Source: Pyrus communis (taxonomy: Eukaryota > Streptophyta > Magnoliopsida > Rosales > Rosaceae). From it: DNA of 64,000 nucleotides. The translations under genes were made by a program, and so were the position numbers. Shown here piece after piece: positions 10,764 through 22,332 of the stretch; position 1 is the stretch's first letter; each line of letters begins with the position of its first letter. Location: positions 8,874,222-8,938,221 of the forward strand of contig NC_084818.1 of the NCBI RefSeq assembly GCF_963583255.1, in the 5' to 3' direction. Under the pieces are notes generated by a model that worked only from the letters and a program-made list of their open reading frames with translations, was not told the origin of the DNA and searched no databases.

Positions 10764-10877
10764 TTGAGAATGTTGTATCGAAAGAAAAATATTCTTGTGA
10801 ATGTGATTTATTTTCAACATTTGAATGTTGAATGAAGCTCATTCAAAAAAAAAAAAAAAAAAAAAAAGAAAAAAAAA
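10764..10877. other. NAC 3'-flank relic
   Basis: Matches the flank after gene D (47490-47580) and 23880-24000. It ends in a long A-run into which the next element inserted. Confidence 0.55.
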
Positions 10878-11476
10878 GGGTAAATACTAATTTACTACAC
10901 TTAAATTTCATAGTTTTCAACATTTAGTACATGGAATTTTTTTCGTTCCAGAATCATACATAAAGTGTTAATTTTAGGACAGTCTCATACATCTGTTAGT
11001 CTAGCTGTTAAGTCTAGCTGTTAAGTCTCCAATTTTGGGACAGTCTCATACACTTAAGTCGGTGAGCTGATCGGCCATCGTTGAGAACGTTTGGCTTCCG
11101 AGAAAATCACAGAGAAAGTGTCCAAAATGAAAAGAAAAATATGTTTGTGCGTGTCTCAAATGTGGAAAAATGTGAGAGACGGGTAGGCTTTATATATCCA
11201 AAGAAAGAGTGGTGGAGGGTGGGGGAAGACGAAGGGTTCTGGGTGTGTGTGTGTTTTTTTTAATTAATTTTTAAATTTTTTAATGATACGTGACGTCCAG
11301 TCATTGTCCACATGGACACTATGTTATCAATTAATAGGAGACTTAATAGCCAGACTAACGGATGTATGAGACTGTTACAAAATTAACACTTTAGGTATGA
11401 TTCTGGGACAAAAAAAACTTTATATATTAAATGTTGAAAACCACGAAACTTGAGGGTAGTAAACTGATATTTACCC
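10878..11476. mobile_element. MULE-type MITE with long terminal inverted repeats
   Basis: The ends GGGTAAATACTAATTTACTA and (reverse complement) GGGTAAATATCAGTTTACTA begin inverted repeats of roughly 80-100 bp. The paralogous site near 23985 is empty. The target is an A-run, so the duplication length cannot be fixed. The interior has a 60-codon frame but no recognisable domain. Confidence 0.75.
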
Positions 11477-12189
11477 AAAAAAATGTTGAATGAAGTATTT
11501 TATGTTGTTTTTTCATTTTACTTTTTTTTACAATATTTTTTAATGGCAAGTAGTATTGACCGGTATAGTAAAATTGAAAATAAAAGTTTTAAATAAATAT
11601 GAAAATCAAATCTAACAACTAAACTACACGTAACACTGAATACTACGTAGCATTAATGTTATGGTGTTACTTTTGAATTGTGGTAAATGTTTTATCCTAT
11701 TTTTTTCGTTAGATTATTGGTTTCAGGTACTTCAATGTCATGGCTGCTAATGTAGTAGACCAAATGAGACAATGAGACAATGAATCAATGAATGTGGCAA
11801 AGGAGAATTCGAATATGAGATTTAATTTTAAGAATGATTAGACTAAGAGTTAGATTGTCACATGAATAACTTGATTTGAAATATTTTAAGTTGTGGTCGT
11901 TAGCAATGTCTCTTAGATTATTCAAGCTACAAATTTCTTACCAACTGGTAGTGTAAAAAATTTATGGTAGTCAAGCCAATACAAAGTCTAGACCATTCTC
12001 AAATTGTTGTATAAAAAAATATTGGTCTAATGAAATCCATCTCTATTTTGTTGGACGATTAAATTCAAACTCGCATTCTGAAAAGTCATTATGAATTGTA
12101 GCATTGTGAGTGATTTTTACTCTCAATCATAAAAGAAATTGAGATTCTGTGTAAAATCTAATTAGTAGTATGATTAGTGGCCTATTCTT
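11477..12189. other. NAC 3'-flank relic
   Basis: Closely matches 24000-24180 plus 25806-26320, and partly 47580-47990 after gene D. Contains GGCTGCTAATGTAGTAGACC. Noncoding. Confidence 0.5.
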
Positions 12190-12415
12190 TAGAGAAACTC
12201 TAAAGTGAGATACAAAATGCCATGAAATAGGTACGTTACATTTTTGATTGGTCATAAGCTATTTAATAGACGGAATGTAAAATATAGACCTTGGTAGGAA
12301 TATCAAATTTGCATATGCTAGTCTAAGAGAGAGAATAGCATTTCAAAATTACATCTCTTCTATTGAAATAAAACTCACAATTACATTTTGATTGAAGATG
12401 CTCTTATAACCACAT
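12190..12415. mobile_element. MITE (GAAGATGCTC family)
   Basis: Runs from about GAGAAACTCTAAAGTGAG to GAAGATGCTCTTAT. The paralogue at 26330-26600 is longer by an internal ATTTTGAAAATG...ATATATAAGTG segment, which this copy has lost. Confidence 0.45.
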
Positions 12416-12881
12416 ATAAACTATTCTTTCTTCGATGTGAGATTCGTATGATAGTCAGAAAAAGTTCCACTTTAGCATACAAGTTGTTGAAATCATCTAA
12501 ATTATAAACTTGTGCAACTCTTAACTCAGCTAAATATAAAATCGAATTTGTTATACCTTGAACTATATTCTTTTGACTCTACATAGATATGCAATGATGA
12601 TAATGTAGTGACGTAATGCTCTGCCTTCACAACCAAGGAACAATTAGGAAGACAAATTTTTTAAATTAAATTTTGTAAACTAAATGATATAGTTGTTGAT
12701 GAATAGATTGTTACTTAAATGTTGATTAACGTACTTATTTTCTATTATTGACACATTATTTAGTTTGTAAGTTTAATTTAAAAATTTAGTTTGTCTAATA
12801 TTACTCTTATTTTTAGTGAGCAAGGCTTTACAACTGTCTAGAGTGTTCGTCATTCTCTGTTTCTCACCCAAAAAAAAAAAA

Positions 12882-13040
12882 AAAAGGAAAACTAATGAAA
12901 AAGGCTTGAAAACTTTAAGTTTTAACGATAAGAATAAAATAAAAAGTAAAGTGAATAGTACCAAAATTGACTTTTTAGTGTAAAAATGTGATTTTTTTTG
13001 TTAAAATGAACAGTACCGAGAGCCTTTCATTAAATTTCAA
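12882..13040 (-). mobile_element. ~160-bp MITE (GAACTTTAAC family)
   Basis: Reads AAGGAAAACTAATG...GAACAGTACCG. It is the reverse orientation of copies at 27545-27705 and 51530-51685, and the same orientation as 61090-61245. The tandem-duplicate site near 15398 lacks it, so it inserted after that duplication or was lost there. Confidence 0.65.
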
Positions 13041-13619
13041 AGTATAGGAATCGCTAGCTGGGCTTGCTAGACACGTTGTACTTCCATTCCATCCTCAAAA
13101 CAAGTTAGGATCAATATCATTAAAAGACAAAAAAGTGGTTATGAAAAACGGAAAGGGATCCTCTTCAGATTTCTTCTTCCAAAACCATTAAATTAAATGA
13201 TTCAGATTCTTGAAATTTGATTCAATGATCATAAAGTATTATTTTTTTTTTCCGATGTCGGGACCCACTTCTTAAAAAAAGAAAAGAAATTAACATCGAG
13301 AACTCAAACGTCATCGTTAAAGAAGAGTTTGACACTTTGACTCCATTGTCTCATCATGCTTTCTTTCTCATTTTACCCTTTAAACTTCAATTCCCAATTA
13401 ATCATGTTCATATCCTCATTCAGTAACCCAAAATTGGAGCTTATACATATCTCCTATTTTCTTGAATCCAAAGTACCATGAATTCTGATATTTTTTTTTT
13501 CAAAGTCTTTTAACTTTAAAAGGTTTTAGCACATTATCTTCATTTACTTTTAATAATAACATCCTCCGACGCCTAAAACTTCCTTTCAAAACTTCTTAAA
13601 ATTTTATGTGTGTAAACTC

Positions 13620-14312
13620 TAGAAATTTGTGCTCCAGAAGGTGATGGAGACTTCAAAACAGGTTTTTCATCCTATGTTTTAAAATCACCTTGTGATTCTT
13701 TTCCTTGCATATCTTGCAAAGCCACCATGTGTTTTCTAACAAGCTGTTTCAAAGTAGTTTTCTTGTTCACATATTTATCAAAAAAAGAATTTATGCTTTT
13801 AGAGCTTTGAGTTGTAGACATTCCAGCAAAACAAGTGTCTCTCATATAAGTAGGCACCCAATATAAACGATCTTCAAGCAAGAATTTTGCTTAATATATG
13901 CCATAAACAAAATTGATGTTGTGAATTTGGAAATACCTGAGCAATGACTGACTTCATGGTTTTGTCTTAATTAGTTAGTATAGGAGCTGGGGGTGTTCCA
14001 CCCATTTCTCTAACCCATGTTTTCACTAACCAAACAAATGTTGAAGCGGTCTCGTTAGCAAGCAATGCACATCCAAGTAGTGTAGACTGAAAATGGTTAT
14101 TCACGCCAACAAATGAAGCAAATGCCATCTTGTATTTATTTGTGATGTATGTAGTATCAAAGGAACCACGTCTCCAAAAGTCTTATAGTCTTCATGACCT
14201 TTTGCATCAACACAAAAAACATTTCTCAAGCGTTCATTTTCATCTAAATCCATTACACAAAAGAAATTGGGATTTTCTTCTTGCATATGCATAAAATGCT
14301 CAAGCATTGTTA
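13620..14312 (-). pseudogene. FAR1/FHY3-like (MULE transposase domain) pseudogene, copy 1
   Basis: Minus-strand pieces read NPNFFCVMDLDENERLRNVF and DAKGHEDYKTFGDVV (about 14300-14170). Further on come LYWVPTYMRDTCFAGMSTTQ and SINSFFDKYVNKKTTLKQLV (about 13870-13730). These are the MULE-transposase portion of FAR-RED IMPAIRED RESPONSE1-related proteins. Stops and frame changes separate the pieces, and zinc-finger ends are absent. It is a dead fragment. The same fragment appears at 15975-16673 and 27790-28380. Confidence 0.8.
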
Positions 14313-15117
14313 GGTCATCTTCAACCGAAGGGTCTAAAGGCCCAGAGGGTAGAAAATAGCCCCAAAATCGTCTCCAACAGAGGGTTAGGCCAGAGGGCTC
14401 ATGGGCCCCACAAAATCTGAAATGGCCAAAGGGCCAGAAGGCTGGCTCAATCCAGCCAGCCAGCCCCGGGCTGGGCCAAAAATTCTAGCATTCCTGTCAA
14501 ATATAACCGACAAGAATATGAATTCTAGGCCAAATTTCAAATGCAACAGCTAACTAATGTCAGCTAGCTGTTATTTTTTATTTTTTATTTTTTACAGTTT
14601 TATTTTTTTTATACACAATTTTTTTCCTATAACTTCTATTTTTTTCTATAACTTCCTATAATTTCTATTTTACAAAATTTGTTTTATATTTTTTCTAAAT
14701 TATATATTTTTTTCCTATAACTTCTATTTTACAAAATTTGAATTTAATTTAAGTTGTTGTTTTTAAATAATAAATTATGTTGTAGTTTTTTTACAGTACT
14801 TAGCTGTTGGATTTGAATTTGAATTTAAGTTGTAGTTTTTAAATAATAAATTATGTTGTAGTTTTTTACAGTACTTAGCAATTGGATTTGAATTTGAATT
14901 TAAGTTGTAGTTTTTAAATAATAAATTATGTTTGGCCCTATGGCCATTTGACCCTCGGTTGGAAACGGTTTTTTGTGATAGGGCTAAAAAGAGCCATATG
15001 GCCATCGGTTGGAGATAGAGGCAAATATGGTATTGTACTGTTCATTAAAATATTAATAACTTGAAGAGCCAGAGGGCTAAAACGAGCCCTCTGGTCAACC
15101 TTCGATTGGAGATGATC
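14313..15117. mobile_element. Complete Harbinger/Tourist-like MITE
   Basis: Left terminus GGTCATCTTCAACCGAAGG; right terminus as reverse complement GATCATCTCCAATCGAAGG. TTA target duplication at 14310-14312 and 15118-15120. The tandem-duplicate locus at about 16670 shows the uninterrupted site (CATTGTTATAGCATTCC). Inside, a ~65-bp unit with TTGAATTTAAGTTGTAG repeats at about 14740-14930. No transposase. Confidence 0.85.
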
Positions 15118-15974
15118 TTATAGCATTCCGTGATGCTAGTTCTAAACGTCTCTTTTAATCAAGATGATTTTGATTAGAAAACTAAATGATGTAGTTGTTG
15201 ATGATTAGATTGTTACTTAAATGTTGATTAACGTACTTATTTTCTATTATTGACACATTATTTAGTTTGTAAGTTTAATTTAAAATTTTAGTTTGTCTAA
15301 TATTACTCTTATTTTTAGTGAGCAAGGCTTTACAACTTCCATATATCAGAGAGTCTAGAATGTTCATGATTCTCTCGGTATATGTTTCTCACAAAAAAAA
15401 AGTATAGGAATTGCTAGCTGAGCTTGCTAGACACGTTGTACTTCCATTCCATCCTCAAAACAAGTTAGGACCAATATCATTAAAAAACAAAAAAGTGGTT
15501 ATGAAAAACCGAAAGGGATCATCTCCAGATATCTTTTTCCAAAATTACCAAATCAAATGATTCATACTCTTGAAATTTGATCCAATGATAAGAAATTATT
15601 ATAATTTTCAAATTTTTTTACCAATGTCGGGACCCACTTCTTAAAAAGAGAAAAGAAATTAATATGGAGAGCTCAAACGTGATCGTCAACGTCAAAGAAG
15701 AGTTTGACACTTTGACTCCACTGTCTCATCATGCTTTCTTTCTCATTTTACCCTTTAAACTTCAATACCCATTATTCATGTTCATATCCTCATTCAGTAA
15801 CCCAAAATTGGAGCTCATACATGTCTCCTTTTTCTTGCATCCAAAGTACCATGAATTCTCATATTTTTTTTTTCAAAGTCTTGAACTTTAAAAGGTTTTA
15901 GCACATTATCTTCATTTACTTTTAATATTAAGATCCTCCAACGCTTAAAACCTCCTTTCGAAACTTCTTAAAAT

Positions 15975-16673
15975 TTTATGTGTGTAAACTCTAGAAATTT
16001 GTGCTCCAGAAGGTGATGGAGACTTCAAAACAGGATTTTCATCCTATGTTTTAAAATCATCTTGTAATTCTTTTTCTTGCATATCTTGCAAAGCCACCAT
16101 GTATTTTCTAACAAACTGTTTCAAAGTAGTTTTCTTGTTCGCATATTTATCAAAAAAAGAATTTATGCTTTCAGAGTTTTGAGTTGTAGACATTCCGACA
16201 AAAAAAGTGTCTCTCATATAAGTAGGCACCCAATATAAACGATCTTCAAACAAAGACTTTACTTAATATATGCCATAAACAAAAGTGATGTTGTGAATTT
16301 GCAAATACTTGAGCAATGACTGACTTCATGGCTTTGTCTTAATTAGTTAGTATAGGAGCTGGGGGTGTTCCACCCATTGCTCTAACCCATGTTTTCACTA
16401 ACCAAACAAATGTTGAAGCAGTCTCGTTAGCAAGCAATGCACATCCAAGTAGTGTAGACTAAAAATGGTTATTCACATCAACAAATGAAGCAAATGGCAT
16501 CTTATATTTATTTGTGAGGTATGTAGTATCAAAGGAACCACGTCTCCAAAAGTCTTATAGTCTTCACGACCTTTTGCATCAACCCAAAAAACATTTCTCA
16601 AGTGTTGATTTCCATTGCACAAAAGAAATTGGGATTTTCTTCCTGCATATGCGTAAAATGCTCAAGCATTGTT
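15975..16673 (-). pseudogene. FAR1/FHY3-like pseudogene, copy 2
   Basis: Tandem copy of 13620-14312. It has RLYWVPTYMRDTFFVGMST and SINSFFDKYANKKTTLKQFV at about 16250-16100, with the same truncation points and its own frame breaks. No MITE interrupts it. Confidence 0.8.
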
Positions 16674-16739
16674 ATAGCATTCCGTGATCCTAGTTCTAAA
16701 CGTCTATTTTAATCAAGATGATTTTGCTCAGAAAACCTT

Positions 16740-17100
16740 ACGAATTGAATTGCACTAACTATTTTTTTTTTTTTTTTTTTTTTTTAAGAAGGCGTCCCAG
16801 TATTAATTGAATGTTCTGGCATTTTGAGTTTTTAAATTTTCATGACCACTGCCACTTTTATTATTATTATTTTTTTTTTTTTGTTTTTTTAATAATGTTC
16901 CAGGTTGTTTTGAGGATGGGATAGAACGTCAAGTCTGGTCCCACCGTTAATCCAATAACAAAAAATAAATACCATTAAAAGTATTTTTTTCTATTGCAGG
17001 TTGAAGAAGAATGAGATAATACCATTAAAAGTATTTTTTAGCGGAGTCGTGCTAGCTAGTATTTCTCTTGGAGAATATTAATAAAGCTCAACTTAAGAGA
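16740..17100. other. Intergenic junction between units A and B
   Basis: T-runs at about 16763-16785 and 16860-16890, and a short direct repeat of TACCATTAAAAGTATTTTT near 16971 and 17021. The second half matches 28400-28600 ahead of gene C. No gene. Confidence 0.45.
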
Positions 17101-18013
17101 GCGGGCGGATAAGAATCATAAGATTCCCACTACAGGACAAAGTAAGAATAGCTGAAAATTAACGCGTTTAAGGTAGAACTTGTATTGAAAGCTCAAGACT
17201 TAATTATAAACTTGCACCTTGAGTTTAGTAGTACTTCTATTTGAGTCTCTAAACCTTTTTCTGAACCAAATTGGTCCCCCAATTTTAAAAAATGTGGTAA
17301 ATGAGGACAATTCATTACAACCTAATAAATGGTTTAGGTTCTCAATGGTTTCGATTGGTTATATTTAGGCGGTGGTGGCCATATAGGAAAATTTATTATG
17401 CTTGTATGTCTGTTAAATTATCTCGAGATTAAATTATTGGTTTTAAGAACATTTACACATTTGGCACTTTTGTAATTGTATAACTTGTTGGTTGATAAAT
17501 AAAACCTCGAATAAATGGTGTGTGCAATTCAATTCAGACAGTTTTTTCTGGTTGTGATGAAAAACAAGTGGAAGATTGTCTTGTTTTGATGAGACCTTAT
17601 TCTTCAGGCCATTATATCCAATATATAAACTCTCCTATACCTTTTAATGTTGTTGTGTATAGTAATGTGACTTGTAATAAAATTGTGTAAAATTAACTGT
17701 AACTAAATTAGCTAGAGTAGTATACTCTCCATTTGTCACCCAAATTAAAACTTATCACACTTTGGTTTAAATTAAACTACAATATTACCGTGATAAGGAA
17801 TAGTTGGAAGACCAAAATGAAAGAAACCCCCATAAGCGTAGGGAACAAAAGACGAACTTGCGACATAAGCTCAAAGACTTGGAAACCACACTAGTCAACT
17901 TTCCAAGGTCCAGTGCCTTGAGTGATAAGTGGGTCTTCGATGAGTGTATAAAATACAACTTCACTGAAATTCTGCTTCCCCACACAATCCAAAACACTGA
18001 TCGAGAGAGAGAG
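17100..18013 (+). promoter_or_regulatory. Upstream region and promoter of NAC gene B
   Basis: The middle block (17190-17310) and proximal block (17806-17945) match those of A and C. TATAAAAT is at 17947-17954, 60 bp before the ATG. The leader runs through a short GA repeat. Confidence 0.7.
17947..17954 (+). promoter_or_regulatory. TATA box of NAC gene B
   Basis: TATAAAAT aligns with the TATA boxes of A and E at the end of the conserved proximal block. Confidence 0.7.
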
Positions 18014-20413
18014 ATGGGTAGCAGCAGCAGCAGCATAGCACCTGAAGAAGGAGATGCAGTGCGTGTGAATGTGAGCCGACTGCCTGGGTTCGGATTCTCC
18101 CCCACCGATGAGTTGCTGATCAGGTACTACCTGAAGAACAAGATAGAGGGGACGGACTCCCATTTCCGCCGCGTCTTCCCTGAAATCGATCTCAGCAAGT
18201 ACGAGCCCGGCGATATTCCTCGTAAACCTATTATTTTATCTCACTTTTTCTTCACTAGCCATACATCTTGTTTCCAATGGATTCTTTTGTTGTTTATGTA
18301 AATTTACTATCTTGTTTCAATTTTATTATTTATTTTTCATTCAGAATTGAATTGGGCTGGTTTTGATTTCTTGCGTTTTGTTGTATACATAAATTTATGA
18401 TCTTTTCAGTTTTTGTTTTTACCTCAAGAATTGGAACGCGTTCAAACCCTCCTCTCTCCTTTAGTATATTATTGGTAATAATATCGTTCGTACCTCGTTA
18501 ATTGAAGTGGTTCCGTTTCAATTTGAATATGTGGTTTTGTGTTGTATATAAAAAAAAAAAATTTTGTTTTGTGTTGTATTTCGATTTACTTTCCCTTTTG
18601 AAGAGCCGACCCGTATCTCTTTCCTATGGTATAATATTGTGGCACCCAAAAATTTATGATCTTGTTTCAGTGTTGGTGATTTTTGTTCTTCAAGAGTTGG
18701 ATGGGTTTGTTTCAAATTTTGAACATTTTGTTTTGTTGTTGGATTTCAGCATTCGTCCCAGAAGTTAATGCGAATGAGTGGGTCTTCTTCACCCGCCCCA
18801 AATACAAGGACAGCCGCCGCTGCCCTCGCCGCGACCGGCTCACGCATCAAGGCTTTTACAAGATCACAGGAGATGAGCGGGAGATCAGGGCTGAAGAATC
18901 CAAAGATGTGATTGGGAAGAAGATTATTCTGACCTTCCACGAAGGTCGTGGACCAAAAGCAAAGAAGTCAGATTGGGTAATCCATGAGTATTATTGTACA
19001 AAAACTGAGGTGGGTTCTGAACCCACCAAGCAGATGGACTTCGTCCTCTGCCGCCTGAAGAACAGGTCACCTAGTTATAAGAAGCCGAAGGGTGATCCAA
19101 CCCTCGGCGAATTACCTGATTCAGGTGCTAACTCGGAAGACGATCAAGCTGCTGGAGGTGATGTGATTCCAGGGCCAGTGGAACATCTGGGATACAAAGA
19201 GCTAGGAGATGTTAATAACTCTGAGTCTCCAGATGGTTCTTGTCTTATAGACTGTATTAACATTTTGAGCTTTGATGATGGTGATGATGAAACTGGTGAC
19301 GGGAAATTCCCGGATTTGGATGATCCAGCTGCATCTGCCAGGTTTCTAGAGGTAAGATAATCACATACTCACTACATTTTTTTTTTGTATGGACCCGCAA
19401 AGCCTGCTAAAAATTAACACCTGCTTGTTTGTGATTCTTAATCCACTAGTTGCGTGCTGAGATGGAAGAAATTCTGAATTCACCCCCTCAAACACCGCAC
19501 CAGACACCACTAGATTACCTTTCCTCTACATTCCTATCATCAGGAAACATACAGCTGGGAGCTGTTCTGCAAGACAATGGCACTAGTGATGATTGTAATA
19601 CAATACAATCACCATTTGGAGATAATAATTATTCTTATACTGATAAGAATGATATTTCAACCTGTGATGAAGGTGAACCTCATAGCTTCACCGTGTCTGA
19701 TTTCGAAAATAAAGTTGTAGATGATATGTCTCAAGAGGTGAGAATAAACATGCTTATTTGAATATTTTGAATATTAACTTTAATAATACAAAAGTTTATT
19801 AAAACTTAAACCTTCTTATTTGTGATTTTTAATCCAGTTATGTGTTCAGCCACAAAAGGACATGGATCTACTTCAGTTACATGTCGCACAACAGTCACCA
19901 ACATACACAAAACTCGAAGATTTTATGGAAGCCAACATTTTTTATGATGCATGCATAGAGTGGCAGCCTCAAATTGGGGATGAATATTCACATGTTAATT
20001 GCAAGAATAATATTTCAACCAATGATAACAATGAGCCGGTTAGCTGCAATGCATTTGATTTGGAAAATCTATATACAGATAACATGATTCTGGAGGTGAG
20101 AATAATCATGCTTGAACATTTTTTTTGACATCAACTTCTTAATATTGAGCACAATATGTAGATTAAAAACTCAACACTTGCTTGTTTGTGATTCTTAATC
20201 TTGCAGCCATGTGTTCAACCAGAAAAATATCTAAGAAGCGTTCTGCATGCCGATATTTGTGACAACGGCTACAACAATTGGCAACCTACATGTTGGGATA
20301 AAGATTCTTATCTTACAGATAAGAAGAATATTTCAACCAATGATAAGGATAAACAATATAGCAGCATAGCTTCTAATTTTGATAATCAAGCTACGAATAA
20401 AAGGAAGAGGTAG
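18014..20413 (+). CDS. NAC-domain transcription factor, gene B (5 exons)
   Basis: Exons are 18014-18221, 18750-19351, 19450-19737, 19838-20095 and 20207-20413, predicting 520 residues. Phases match gene A. The NAC domain (about 23-174) is complete: LPGFGFSPTDELLIRYYL, FPEIDLSKYEPGDIP, NEWVFFTRPKYKD, KKSDWVIHEYY and DFVLCRLKNRS. The WKATG core is FYKITG, and subdomain B has EPGDIP where the family norm is EPWDLP. The tail is acidic (FDDGDDETGD) and then carries three modular exons very close to those of A, ending NKRKR, possibly a nuclear-localisation patch. It is the most intact member of its subgroup. DNA-binding and dimerisation are family expectations; target genes cannot be read from sequence. 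Intron 1 holds a degraded SINE-3'-like segment near 18440-18490. Confidence 0.9.
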
Positions 20414-20939
20414 CTAGCAGCAATTGAAAACATTCTTTCAATTTCCCAAAAATACCTGCCTGATGCCGTTAATCAAGTCCTCCACGTAATAACATTTCAA
20501 CCAGGCCGTAGTTCTCGCCTTAATGGCAATGCTTCTATTTGTCCTGCTGTTGTTGTTGCATGGTTGCTGGAGTCTCTTATCAGTCTACGTATTATCGATA
20601 CTCAAGATGTGATTTTGTGTATAATTGGAATGATTATCAAAATATATGGTTGTAGTTTAAGATCTTAAACCTTTCTATATATAAGAATATCCTTGTGTAT
20701 TGTTTATCAGAACCTCTTAATATTGAATGGTAATTTGCCTGTTCTTTTCTCTTTCTGTATGTATATATGAGTTCTGTACCAACAATGTTAATTGTTTACA
20801 TGTTATATATGTTACACCCAACTAGGGAGAAAAAGAAAGGATATTGGACTGCAATTAGGCGTCCATTGTTTCAGCATTCCATGTGCAGCTGCAAAATCAA
20901 ACAAACCATCGTTCCCTTTAAAGATATTGTAATTAAGAG
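20414..20939 (+). other. 3' UTR and flank of gene B
   Basis: Nearly identical to 7800-8320 after gene A. No extra gene. Confidence 0.55.
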
Positions 20940-21095
20940 AGTATTCTCTTTACTTGTAACTAAGAGATCTTAAGTTCATCCTTACCAAAGGCGAATTTGA
21001 ATCACATTATTATGGCTAGCCCATTGTGAGACTTAACTTACTCCCCTACGTCCTTAATATAGATAATATTGTTTGTTCAACAAAAAAAAGAAAAT
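20940..21095 (+). mobile_element. 5'-truncated SINE
   Basis: Paralogue of 8381-8586. It keeps GGCTAGCCCATTGTGAGAC, the A-rich tail and the right target copy GATTACTTAA. The A-box end and left target copy are deleted. Confidence 0.6.
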
Positions 21096-21099
21096 TAAG

Positions 21100-21574
21100 A
21101 TTACTTAATCTTGATCGTAAATTTGCTCCTTGTGTTTTAGTAGTTGTTCTATTTGGGTCTTTAAACCCTTTTTTTTTTTTTTTTTTTAAACCAAATTGGT
21201 CCCCTAAGTTTGAAAAGTATGGTAAAATGAGGACATTTCATTACAACCTAATAAGTGGTTTAGGTTCTCAATGGTTTCTGTTGGTTCTTATTCGGCCGTT
21301 TAGGAAATTTACTATATTTTATGTTTGTATAAATTATCTCCAGAGCAAATTATTGGTCCTTAGAAAATTACACGTTTGGCATCTCTATAATTGTGTAATT
21401 TGTTGGTTGATAAATAAAATCTCGTTGTCGTTTCTTGTCAAAAATAATAAAAGGCGTGTGCAATTCAATTCAAACGGTTTTTTGTTGTAATGAAAAACAA
21501 CTGGTAGATTGTCTTGTTTAGATAGGACCTTATTCTTCAACCCATTACGCCAAGCGTATAAGCTCTCCTATACT
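21100..21574 (+). repeat. Second NAC upstream (middle) block of unit B
   Basis: Paralogue of 8600-9046, leading to the orphan promoter at 23741-23880. The 154-codon open frame overlapping it is chance. Confidence 0.5.
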
Positions 21575-22032
21575 CAAGGTTCTAAAAGACGTTAAGCGCT
21601 AATCGACTGGTGGGTTGGGGCCTAGACAGACTAGACGGATTTAAGTAAATTTATTATATTTCGTGTAAATAAGTATCTGCTTATACTTTAAATATATATA
21701 AGTTCATTATAAACTACAAAATAGAATGACATATATATTATGAAGTATTGGAACATAATACAAAATAGAATGACATATATATTATGAAGTATTGGAACAT
21801 AATGAAAATATGGGGAACAAGGATATAATGTGTGTTCATTTAAGTATGCAACAAGTTTCTTATAATTTATTAAAAAAATAAAATGCAAAAAAAGTTATCT
21901 ATTTTTTGTTTAAGTGAGTTGTGACCTAGGCGGATTTGGGCAAACTAGGCAGACGCCTTAACAAGTCTATGCACCATTTTTTAATTTTCAAACGCCTAGG
22001 CAGCACTAGGCAAAGATTTTTAGAATAGTGCC
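21575..22032. mobile_element. hAT-like MITE, uninterrupted copy
   Basis: Same ends and TAGGCG-rich subterminal motifs as 9047-10242 but without Cassandra. A 44-bp segment (ACAAAATAGAATGACATATA...) is tandemly duplicated at 21716-21803 in this copy only. Confidence 0.6.
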
Positions 22033-22073
22033 TATAACTAGTGTTGTTACTTAGAGTAGCAATATGACTTGTA

Positions 22074-22242
22074 ATTTTTTTTTAACATACGATATTATCT
22101 ACAATAATGGAGAGGGGGTTAGGTTTAGCCTCACAATGGGCTAGCAATAATGTGGTTCAAATTCGCGTTTGGCGAGAATCGAACCTAAGACCTCTCACTT
22201 AAAAGTAACTAAGAATACCAATAAACTGTAGTACTAAGTAAC
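22074..22242 (-). mobile_element. tRNA-derived SINE (minus strand)
   Basis: Paralogue of 10284-10450. The reverse complement keeps the B box GGTTCGATTC, and TATGACTTGTA flanks both sides. Confidence 0.75.
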
Positions 22243-22332
22243 TATGACTTGTAATTAAAATTATGTAAAATTAATCGTATCCAAGTTAGTTAAAACAATG
22301 TACTCTCCTCTTGTCACCCAAGTTAAAATTTA

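Larger units (their letters stand above)
12650..16730. repeat. Direct tandem duplication containing FAR1 relics
   Basis: About 12650-15174 and 15175-16730 are near-identical copies. Both have ATAGTTGTTGATGA(A/T)TAGAT, GCTTGCTAGACACGTTGTAC and a FAR1 relic, and both end ATTCCGTGAT(G/C)CTAG. Copy 1 additionally holds the MITEs at 12882-13040 and 14313-15117. The next unit carries only one such block (about 26870-28400). Confidence 0.75.

Noticed and set aside
17804..18013. In-frame N-terminal extension of gene B (and similar ones for A and C) with a conserved YNFTEILLPHTIQNTD stretch
   Set aside because: The TATA box at 17947 places the transcript start inside or after this stretch. The conservation is that of the shared leader DNA, and the downstream ATGs of A, B, C and E align with each other.
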